NCBI GenBank assembly: GCA_036824045.1
Contig: DAITAZ010000055.1
Location: 1 to 20,369, forward strand
DNA length: 20,369 bases
DNA from: DAITAZ01 sp036824045
Lineage (GTDB): Bacteria; Pseudomonadota; Gammaproteobacteria; Burkholderiales; Rhodocyclaceae
Reading direction: 5' to 3'
Shown here: positions 14,203 to 20,369 of the stretch, one piece after another
Layout: each line of letters starts with the position of its first letter
How positions within the stretch are numbered: the stretch's first letter is position 1
The notes under the pieces: generated by a model
Database searches by the model: none
The model's input: only the letters and a program-made list of their open reading frames with translations
Told to the model about the DNA's origin: nothing
Program-made: the position numbers and the translations under genes

Positions 14203-14232
14203 CCTTTTGGATCCACAGATATCCGAAAGGAG
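14203..14232 (+). promoter_or_regulatory. Shine-Dalgarno sequestering hairpin (riboswitch expression platform)
   Basis: CCTTTTGGAT at 14203-14212 pairs with ATCCGAAAGG at 14221-14230, 10 pairs with one T-G wobble and an 8-base loop. The 3' arm contains most of the ribosome site AAAGGAG (14226-14232), 6 bases before the ATG at 14239. The 5' arm plus two bases (TGCCTTT, 14201-14207) is also complementary to AAAGGCA 14085-14091 inside the aptamer, so the two pairings exclude each other. No T tract is present, pointing to control of translation rather than termination. Confidence 0.7.
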
Positions 14233-14238
14233 CACCAG

Positions 14239-16491
14239 ATGTTCGCTCAGAAACCCGTGGCCGCCGCCGTGGCCCTGGCCTTGCTGCCGATGGCAGCACT
14301 GGCTGAAGGCGAGGTGGAGTTCCGGCTCGATGCGACGGCCACCCAACTGGCGGTCGAAGCCATACGCTCCCCCTTCGTCAACCAGATCAAGGCGAACTAC
14401 GCGCACAACGCGGGGGCCAAGGGGTCCGGTCTGGTGGTCGGCGTGGTGGATACCGGCCTCAACACGGCGACTGGCCAGCTCAGTGGCCGGATCGTCAGGG
14501 GCTACAATTTCCTGGCGAACAACACCAGCACCACCGACGAGGCGGGGCACGGCACGCACGTGGCCGGCATTGTCGCCGCCGCCCGGGATGGGGTGGGCAT
14601 GTACGGTGTGGCCCCCGCTGCCAAGGTCATGTCGCTCAAGGTCTTCGGAACCGGCTCCACGGACAGCACGACGGTGGACCGGGCCCTGCGCTACGCCGTG
14701 GGCAAGGCCAAGGTGCTGAACATGAGCTTTGGCGGTGCGGCGGCTCCCGATACCTCCGCCTACCAGGCCGCCATCAATGGCGGGCTGCTGCTGGTGGCAT
14801 CCTCCGGCAACAACGGCTGGGCCAATCCCGCCTATCCCGCCCGTTTTGCCAAGGAGAGCTGGGCAAAAGGGCAGATGATTGCCGTGGGCGCGGTGGATGC
14901 CAACAACACCATCACCTGGTTCTCCAACCGGGCCGGCGACACCAAGGACTACTATCTGGTGGCCCCGGGGTCGGGCATCTACTCCACTTACCTGAACGGC
15001 ACCTATACCTCTTTGTCGGGCACCTCGATGGCGGCGCCCCAGGTCAGTGGCGCCGCGGCCGTGATCTGGGCCCGCTGGCCCAGGCTGACGGCTGCTCAGG
15101 TGACCAGCATCCTGCTCAATTCCGCCACCGACCTGGGCGCGCCCGGGGCGGATGAGGTGTATGGGCGCGGCCTGTTGAACCTGCAGAACGCCATGGCAGC
15201 CCAGGGGGTTGTCACCAGCCCCACCGGGAGCGGCTCCGGTACCCTGTCGGGGTCTTACATCAGCCCGGCGGCCGCGTTCCGCGCCTCCATCAGCCAGGCC
15301 AGCACGGCCGGGTTGTTCCAGGTGGTGGGCTTTGACAGTTTCGGACGGGACTACCAGTTCGATCTGGGCAAGACCGTGGCGCCGGCGGCAAGCCTCAGTC
15401 TCACCGGGGTTCTGGGGAATGGGGAGCGCATGCTGGGGCTGGCGGAGCGGGTGCTCCCCGACGGCGCGGGCGGCACCCGCCGGCTGGTGGCGAGCCTCGA
15501 CAACCGGTGGACGCCGCACGCCCAGGCACGGGAAGGCCCTCCGGCCACCAGCGCCGTGGCCGCCTACGAGCGTGGCCGCAGCCCGCTGCCCCGGATGGGG
15601 GGCTTCTCCCTCACCAGCCAGGGGGTGGATGGCCGGGAGTGGAGTGTGGGCGCCAACGGCTTTGCCACCCGCTATTTCGGACTGGCGGGCGCCGCTGCAC
15701 CGGAGCTGACCACATCCCTGGAGCGCTTCGGCAACCCCTACATGAATCTGGTCGCCAACCACAATCACTTTGCCAGTGGTTTTTCCCTCGGCCAGGGCAC
15801 CACCCTCAAGATGGGGCTGGTCAACAGTGCCGGGCGTTCCCTCGCGACGCAACTGGACGAGGGCGCCGCGCACAAATCCCTGCGTGCCAGCATGGTGATG
15901 GCGGAACTCGCCCACAAGACCGATTCCGCCGTGGTGTCGGGCAGCGTGGCGCGGCTCAACGAGCAGTCGGGCCTTCTGGGGGGCGCTTCCGGGTCGTTGT
16001 TCGCGCTGGGCGCCAGCCCGAACACCACGGTCACCAATCTGCAGGCGGCGTGGACGCCCGCGCCGGACCTGGCGCTGGCCGCATCCGTGAGCCTTGCCAG
16101 CACAGCCTCTTTCAACAATCCGGCCAACAGCCTCGTGGCCGGGGTCTCCAACCTGAGAAGCCGAGCGGCAACGCTGGGGCTGGTCAAATCCAGCACCTGG
16201 CTGCGCGATGACCGCATGACGCTAACTGTTTCCTCGCCCATGCGGGCGACAGCCGGGGTGATGACGTTCGACCTGCCGAAGGACGTCGACGCTCAAGGCA
16301 ACGTTGTGCGGGCGCGTCACGATGTGAGCCTCAAGCCTCAGGGAATGGAGCGCCGCTACGAGGCCACCTATACCCTGCCCACCCGGGAGGGGGGCTGGAT
16401 GTTCGGGCTGGTCCGCCGGTTGCAGCCGGACCACGACCGCAGCGCTGCGCCGGAAAACATGGCGGCCGTGCGTTACACCCGCAGTTTCTGA
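14239..16491 (+). CDS. Subtilisin-like (S8) autotransporter serine protease
   Basis: A 750-residue exported protease. A signal peptide covers 1-22 (ending AALA). The S8 peptidase domain spans about 60-345, with catalytic D71 (VVDTG), H104 (GHGTHVAG) and S263 (SGTSMAAPQVSG) and the oxyanion Asn N191 (SSGNNG). A Gly/Ser-rich spacer near 330-345 follows. The C-terminal part (about 480-750) has alternating hydrophobic residues and ends in Phe, the pattern of an autotransporter beta barrel inserted by the BAM complex. The protease is thus expected at the cell surface or released. Translation starts at ATG 14239, whose ribosome site is inside the riboswitch hairpin. The substrate is unknown. A strong terminator follows, so it is probably monocistronic. 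Confidence 0.93.
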   Translation: MFAQKPVAAAVALALLPMAALAEGEVEFRLDATATQLAVEAIRSPFVNQIKANYAHNAGAKGSGLVVGVVDTGLNTATGQLSGRIVRGYNFLANNTSTTDEAGHGTHVAGIVAAARDGVGMYGVAPAAKVMSLKVFGTGSTDSTTVDRALRYAVGKAKVLNMSFGGAAAPDTSAYQAAINGGLLLVASSGNNGWANPAYPARFAKESWAKGQMIAVGAVDANNTITWFSNRAGDTKDYYLVAPGSGIYSTYLNGTYTSLSGTSMAAPQVSGAAAVIWARWPRLTAAQVTSILLNSATDLGAPGADEVYGRGLLNLQNAMAAQGVVTSPTGSGSGTLSGSYISPAAAFRASISQASTAGLFQVVGFDSFGRDYQFDLGKTVAPAASLSLTGVLGNGERMLGLAERVLPDGAGGTRRLVASLDNRWTPHAQAREGPPATSAVAAYERGRSPLPRMGGFSLTSQGVDGREWSVGANGFATRYFGLAGAAAPELTTSLERFGNPYMNLVANHNHFASGFSLGQGTTLKMGLVNSAGRSLATQLDEGAAHKSLRASMVMAELAHKTDSAVVSGSVARLNEQSGLLGGASGSLFALGASPNTTVTNLQAAWTPAPDLALAASVSLASTASFNNPANSLVAGVSNLRSRAATLGLVKSSTWLRDDRMTLTVSSPMRATAGVMTFDLPKDVDAQGNVVRARHDVSLKPQGMERRYEATYTLPTREGGWMFGLVRRLQPDHDRSAAPENMAAVRYTRSF

Positions 16492-16550
16492 TCCTAGCCG
16501 TTGTTCCCTCCCGGACCGTGCCTACCGACTCCCTGGGCACACCGGGCCTC

Positions 16551-16590
16551 ACCGGTGGGCAGGCTTCCCTGGCTTGCCCGCCGGTTTTTT
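16551..16590 (+). terminator. Strong intrinsic terminator after protease gene
   Basis: A 13-bp stem with two wobble pairs (16552-16564 with 16572-16584), a 7-base loop and a run of six T at 16585-16590. It separates the protease transcript from the PilZ gene downstream. Confidence 0.92.
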
Positions 16591-16671
16591 CTCCCTTTTT
16601 CTGCGTTAGCCGGTGCGGTTCGATCCGCTACTGTTGACCCGAACAAGTGCAATCCGGTCGGAGTGGGGAAC

Positions 16672-18129
16672 GTGAGCAACGAGACACAGGTGCAGCCCTG
16701 GTGGCAGGGGCTGGCGAGCAGTGGGCAGGGAGGGGGCGCTGTGGTGGCCGCCTTCGTGATTGCCATGTTGGCGCTGGTGACGGACCGCTGGCTGGGGATT
16801 CTCGCGCTAGACGCCTTGCCCGCCTCTGGTCGCGAAGTGCCGGGTGCGCTGGCCGCCGCCGTTTCCGAACTCAGATTGCAGACCTTGTGGCGCGGCGCGG
16901 CGCTGATGGTGCTGCTGCTGGTGTTGGGTGCCTGGCTGGCCCGCCTGGGGGTTGAGCGCATGGTGCGCGTCACCGAGGCCGTCGTGCCGCTGGCCGAGGG
17001 GCGCATTCAGGAGCCGGCGTCACCCCAGCCCGAGCAGGATCCGCTGCTGGCTGCCGTGGCCCACACCCGGGTGAGGGTCTCCGCCCTGCTGCGGCTGGCG
17101 GATGAATGCTGCCGGCAGCTCAGCCAGTCGGCGTTGCAGATTGCCGAGATCACCCATCCTGACCGTCAGGCCGTCCAAGTGCCGGAAGCAAGCGTGCCAC
17201 CCCAGTCGGAGCCGCGCATCTCTGGCGAGGTGGGGGACACCCAGGCGCCCGAGGCGGACGATGCCCTCAATCGGGCCACCGACCGAATTTGGGGGCTGAT
17301 CGGCAACACCCGGGCCATGGCGGACGAAACGCGTCTGCTCGCCATGAATGTGGTGATGGAGTCCGGCCGCGCCGGCGAGGCGGGTCGAGAGTTCGCCGAA
17401 CTGGCCCACGATATTCGTACCTTGGCCGAGCAATCGCGGCGCTCGTCCGACGAGGTCGATGCCATCGTCGCGCAGATTGCCGCCAACGCAGGGATCGCGC
17501 GCCCTGCTGCGGCAGGCAGTGCCGGTTCGCCCGGGAACGAGCGCCAGCCCGATGGACCCCGGAGCGGTCTTGGCCTGGGCCTTGGCCCGCGTTCGGAAGA
17601 GATTGCCCGGCAGGATAATCTGCTCAATGCCTTGCACGACCGGGAGGCCCGGCTGGAAACCGTTGGCGCCATTGGCCTGCGCTTGGAGCAGGCCGCCCGC
17701 TCCCTTGCCGAGGCCATTGCCCGGTTCGATTTTGAAGCGGGGTGGCCGGCCGTGCCGCGCGCGGAAGAGGAGCAACGGGCGGTCCCCCGGGCGCCCAATA
17801 GTCTTTTGGTGACCGTGGAGCTGGCGGAGCGGCAGCTGGAAGGCGTGACCGCAGACTTTGCCCTCAGTGGCGCGAGTCTGGTGCTACCCGCGGCATTGCC
17901 CGTGGGGGGGCAGGTCAGGCTCGCCATCCGCCTGCCCCACGACAATCCGGAAACCTTCCGCACCCAGGCCCCGTTGCGTCTGCAGGCGCGGGTGGTGTGG
18001 TCCCGCCCGGGAGCCGGGGGCAATCAGCTGCATGGGGTGAGCTTCGACGCCCTGGACGATGAACAGCGGGGCAAGCTGAGGGTGTGCCTCCAGTTCTTCC
18101 GCCGTCACGCGCTCTACAGCAAGGCTTGA
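16672..18129 (+). CDS. Membrane protein with chemoreceptor-like coiled coil and C-terminal PilZ domain
   Basis: A 485-residue protein starting at GTG 16672, with GGAG at 16660-16663. Two membrane helices (about 22-46 and 72-92) flank a short periplasmic loop of about 25 residues, too small for a normal ligand-binding domain. The cytoplasmic part has a segment at about 200-270 resembling the MCP signalling tip (ADETRLLAMNVVMESGRAGE then GREFAELAHDIRTLAEQS). It has diverged from the usual QTNLLALNAAIEAARAGE pattern. Residues 369-485 form a PilZ domain with RxxxR as RAVPR 369-373 and DxSxxG as DFALSG 395-400, the Ser being Ala. PilZ domains bind cyclic-di-GMP, so this may pass that signal to a CheA/CheW or other partner. 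Function beyond this is not known. Confidence 0.85.
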   Translation: MSNETQVQPWWQGLASSGQGGGAVVAAFVIAMLALVTDRWLGILALDALPASGREVPGALAAAVSELRLQTLWRGAALMVLLLVLGAWLARLGVERMVRVTEAVVPLAEGRIQEPASPQPEQDPLLAAVAHTRVRVSALLRLADECCRQLSQSALQIAEITHPDRQAVQVPEASVPPQSEPRISGEVGDTQAPEADDALNRATDRIWGLIGNTRAMADETRLLAMNVVMESGRAGEAGREFAELAHDIRTLAEQSRRSSDEVDAIVAQIAANAGIARPAAAGSAGSPGNERQPDGPRSGLGLGLGPRSEEIARQDNLLNALHDREARLETVGAIGLRLEQAARSLAEAIARFDFEAGWPAVPRAEEEQRAVPRAPNSLLVTVELAERQLEGVTADFALSGASLVLPAALPVGGQVRLAIRLPHDNPETFRTQAPLRLQARVVWSRPGAGGNQLHGVSFDALDDEQRGKLRVCLQFFRRHALYSKA

Positions 18130-18138
18130 ATGGTGCCG

Positions 18139-18158
18139 GGCTTGCCGCAGGGCAGGCC
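18139..18158 (+). terminator. Hairpin after PilZ gene, no T tract
   Basis: Two 8-base arms (18139-18146 and 18151-18158) pair with one T-G wobble around GCAG, 9 bases after the stop. No T run follows, so termination is uncertain and read-through into the SPOR gene is possible. Confidence 0.3.
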
Positions 18159-18201
18159 GCGTCTCCAAGCGGGGGGCAAATCGAGTAAGCTTTGCGTCAT
18201 C

Positions 18202-18906
18202 ATGGCGATTCGACTATTTTTTCTCTTGCTGCTGGCAGCCAATGTCTTTTTCTACTTGCACGCAGCCGGTTACATGGGGTCGCTCGCCACCGGGCGGGAG
18301 CCCGAGCGCCTGCAAAACCAACTGAAGCCTGAGGCGATCAGCCTGCTCCCGCCTCAGCAAGGCGGTGAAAACCGGAAGGACGTGGCCGCCGATTCCACCT
18401 CCGATCCCGCCAAGGCCGTCGTGCCGGTACTTTCTCCCATTTGTCTTTCCCTCTCGGGCACTGCCGATGCGGTGGCGCGCGCCACCAGCCATCTCAGGCC
18501 GGCGGCAAAGGAGGGGCTTCAGGTCAATGAGCGGACGGTGAGCGGAGGTGTGCGCTATTGGGTGCTGATTTCCGGTTTCACGACCCAGGGCGAGGCGGCC
18601 CTGGCGGCGGACAGACTGCGTGGGCAAGGTGTGGCTGATGTGGCGGTGATGACCGATGACCGCGCCTTGGGCCCGGTGGTTTCGCTGGGCTTGTACCGCA
18701 CCGAGGCCGGGGCCCGCGAGCGGCTCGCCGGCCTGCGCTTGCAAGGGGTGCGCAATGCCCGGCTCACCAGCCGTAATTATGGCGATGCCCGCCTGGCGCT
18801 GGATTTGACCGGGATGCCGGACGTGGTGCGCAAATGGGCCGACCGGGTGGGCGGCGCCTCGTCGGGCCTCAGCCGGCTCGAATGCCAGGTCCAGCATGGC
18901 CGCTAG
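18202..18906 (+). CDS. SPOR-domain membrane protein
   Basis: A 234-residue protein with an N-terminal membrane anchor (about 4-23, RLFFLLLLAANVFFYLHAAG). A low-complexity Pro/Glu/Lys linker follows to about 75. A SPOR-like fold covers about 115-195 (YWVLISGFTTQGEAALAADRL and a second half VVSLGLYRTEAGARERLAGL). SPOR domains bind glycan strands lacking stem peptides at the division septum, so a cell-envelope or division role is likely. ATG 18202 is used; an upstream in-frame ATG at 18130 would place a basic tail before the anchor and has no ribosome site. The gene end overlaps the coaE start by 11 bases. Confidence 0.8.
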   Translation: MAIRLFFLLLLAANVFFYLHAAGYMGSLATGREPERLQNQLKPEAISLLPPQQGGENRKDVAADSTSDPAKAVVPVLSPICLSLSGTADAVARATSHLRPAAKEGLQVNERTVSGGVRYWVLISGFTTQGEAALAADRLRGQGVADVAVMTDDRALGPVVSLGLYRTEAGARERLAGLRLQGVRNARLTSRNYGDARLALDLTGMPDVVRKWADRVGGASSGLSRLECQVQHGR

Positions 18907-19522
18907 CAGACCCTTCATCGTTGGGCTGACAGGAGGCATTGGCAGTGGCAAGAGTGCCGCCGCCGATCTCTTTGCAGCGCTGGGCGCCGGTCTGGTGGAT
19001 ACCGACGCGATCGCCCACGCCCTCACCGGTCCCGGTGGGGCCGCCATGGCGGCCATCCGCTCGACTTTTGGCGAGCAGGTGCTTCGCGCCGATGGTGCGC
19101 TGGACCGTGCGGCCATGCGTCAGTTGGTTTTCACCGATGCGGCAGCCCGGCGTCGGCTGGAAGCTGTGCTGCACCCTCTGATCCGCGCCGAGAGTGCTCG
19201 CCAGTGCCTGCACAGCCAGGCGCCCTATGTCGTGCTGGTGGTGCCCCTGCTACTCGAATCCGGCGACTACCGCAGCCGCGTGGACCGGTTGCTGGTTGTG
19301 GATTGCCCCGAGGCCGAGCAGGTGCGGCGCGTGCGGGTACGCAGCGGCCTGACCGAGCCGGAGGTGCTGGCTATCATGGCGGCCCAGGCCAGCCGGGGCG
19401 AACGGCTCGCGGCAGCGGACGATGTGCTGGACAATGGTGGCACCATTGATACGCTCGCCGGTCAGGTGGCGGCGCTTCACGCGAAATACCTCTCGCTTGC
19501 CAAAAGCGCCGCGCCTGCTTGA
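18896..19522 (+). CDS. coaE: Dephospho-CoA kinase
   Basis: A 208-residue kinase for the last step of coenzyme A synthesis, phosphorylating the 3'-hydroxyl of dephospho-CoA. The P-loop GGIGSGKS is at 13-20. The DTD substrate motif is at 35-37, LHPLIR falls near 91-96 and the lid segment RVRVRSGL lies near 143-150. Normal length. The start overlaps the SPOR gene by 11 bases, suggesting coupled expression. The order coaE-zapD-yacG is widespread in proteobacteria and supports the call. Confidence 0.97.
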   Translation: MAASRPFIVGLTGGIGSGKSAAADLFAALGAGLVDTDAIAHALTGPGGAAMAAIRSTFGEQVLRADGALDRAAMRQLVFTDAAARRRLEAVLHPLIRAESARQCLHSQAPYVVLVVPLLLESGDYRSRVDRLLVVDCPEAEQVRRVRVRSGLTEPEVLAIMAAQASRGERLAAADDVLDNGGTIDTLAGQVAALHAKYLSLAKSAAPA

Positions 19523-19576
19523 CAAAGGGCCTGTGTTATCATTTTCTGTCGAATTCACGCGCCTCGGCGGTAGTTG

Positions 19577-20332
19577 ATGATCACCTACGAGTTTCCTTTC
19601 AGCGAGCGCATCAGGACGTTGCTGAGGCTGGAAGACCTTTTCGAAAAAGCCGCCCATTTCTCGCGCGCAAGCGGTGCCCTTGAGCACCATGTGGCCATGC
19701 TCACCCTGTTCGAGGTGATTGATGTGGCGGGCCGCGCCGATCTGAAGATCGATCTGATGCAGGAGCTGGAGCGGCAGCGGCAGGTGTTGATCGGCTACCA
19801 GGCCAATCCCGACATTTCCACCGAAGCCCTGTCCGGTGCCCTGTTCGAGATCGAGCAGGCCAGCGGTTCGCTGCGCAGTCTCACCGGCAAGACCGGCCAG
19901 CATTTGCGGGAGAACGACTGGCTGATGAGCATCAAGGGCCGGGCTGGCATTCCCGGTGGCTTGTCGGAGTTCGACCTGCCTTCCTACCATTACTGGCTTA
20001 ACCGTCCCACCGAAGAACGGCAGCGAGACCTGATGGGCTGGCTCAATCCCATGCTGCCCATCCGGGATGCGCTGGCCATCGTGCTGCGCCTGTTGCGTGC
20101 CAGTGGCCGGCCAGAACCCCAGCAGGCCGCCCGCGGTTCTTTCCAGCTCATGCTCGCGGGGCGGACGGCGCAGATGGTGCGGGTCGCGCTCAAGCGCAGC
20201 GACGGCGTCATCCCGGAAGTCAGCGCCAACCGTTACGCGCTCAACATCCGCTTCATGTGCTTCGACAATCTCGCCCGTGCCCGGCAGTGCGAGACCGATC
20301 TCTCCTTTGATCTGACCTTCTGTACCCTGTGA
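19577..20332 (+). CDS. zapD: Cell division protein ZapD
   Basis: A 251-residue FtsZ-binding protein that bundles FtsZ filaments at the division ring. Family features are YEFPFSERIRTLLRLEDLF at the N-terminus, the long alpha-helical half with ALEHHVAMLTLFEVIDVAGR, and the C-terminal beta half with RGSFQLMLAG and a late NIRFMCFD. Full length. ATG 19577 is preceded by a weak ribosome site, and a TTG directly before it adds one codon only. A TTGACA at 19518-19523 in the 54-base gap after coaE may belong to a local promoter, but its spacing to TATCAT is too short. The TGA overlaps the next ATG. Confidence 0.96.
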   Translation: MITYEFPFSERIRTLLRLEDLFEKAAHFSRASGALEHHVAMLTLFEVIDVAGRADLKIDLMQELERQRQVLIGYQANPDISTEALSGALFEIEQASGSLRSLTGKTGQHLRENDWLMSIKGRAGIPGGLSEFDLPSYHYWLNRPTEERQRDLMGWLNPMLPIRDALAIVLRLLRASGRPEPQQAARGSFQLMLAGRTAQMVRVALKRSDGVIPEVSANRYALNIRFMCFDNLARARQCETDLSFDLTFCTL

Positions 20333-20369
20333 TGGAACTGCCCCGTCGACCGGCTGCGCCCGCACGGCA
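20332..20369 (+). CDS. yacG: Start of probable yacG (DNA gyrase inhibitor, zinc ribbon), cut by window end
   Basis: An ATG overlaps the zapD stop (TGATG) and opens a frame of 12 full codons beginning MELPRRPAAPAR, which runs off the end. The zinc-ribbon Cys are not yet reached, so the name rests on the widespread coaE-zapD-yacG gene order. Confidence 0.45.
   Translation, partial: MELPRRPAAPAR

Noticed and set aside
14047..15915. 622-codon minus-strand frame over the riboswitch and protease
   Set aside because: It runs through a structured RNA and the catalytic domain of a clear S8 protease; no domain or ribosome site supports it.
19518..19535. TTGACA ... TATCAT promoter for zapD
   Set aside because: The hexamers are only 12 bases apart; no acceptable -10 lies at 16-18 bases.

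Overview
The window is high-GC, densely coded DNA, most likely from a betaproteobacterium. Rhodocyclales-type lineages fit best, but this is an inference from gene order and product types (glyA-nrdR-ribD, SPOR gene-coaE-zapD-yacG, icmF with a divergent AraC regulator), not from a marker gene. No rRNA, tRNA, insertion sequence or CRISPR array was seen.

Layout, left to right. (1) 1-2758, minus strand: most of icmF, a B12-dependent isobutyryl-CoA mutase fused to its G-protein chaperone, with a divergent AraC-family regulator at 2901-3968. (2) 4092-7301: a 59-residue zinc-ribbon protein, then an HvfABC-type RiPP operon. It encodes an exported precursor with three Cys-Gly repeat units, an MNIO (DUF692) maturase, a DUF2063 partner, an ECF sigma factor and a 66-residue zinc-finger anti-sigma protein. 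The last four genes overlap by 1 to 7 bases. (3) 7292-8995, minus strand: a SulP anion transporter with a STAS domain, overlapping the end of the anti-sigma gene. (4) 9118-10834: a small ribbon-helix-helix protein, a XhoI/PaeR7I-family restriction endonuclease with no methyltransferase in the window, and a ScsD-like membrane thioredoxin. (5) 10959-13865: glyA, nrdR and ribD. (6) 14074-18129: a clear GEMM-I cyclic-di-GMP riboswitch in front of a subtilisin-type autotransporter protease, a strong terminator, then a membrane protein combining a diverged chemoreceptor-like segment with a PilZ domain. (7) 18202-20369: a SPOR-domain protein, coaE, zapD and the first codons of a probable yacG.

Two systems stand out. 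The first is the hvf cluster. It looks like a stress-induced, post-translationally modified metal-binding peptide system with its own sigma/anti-sigma switch, and its neighbour (the zinc-ribbon gene) may share its promoter type. The second is the c-di-GMP block. An aptamer with every core GEMM-I element sits before a 10-bp hairpin that covers the Shine-Dalgarno site of a secreted protease, and a PilZ protein lies just downstream. The sequence suggests a translational OFF switch: the strand that hides the ribosome site can instead pair with the ligand-binding strand of the aptamer.
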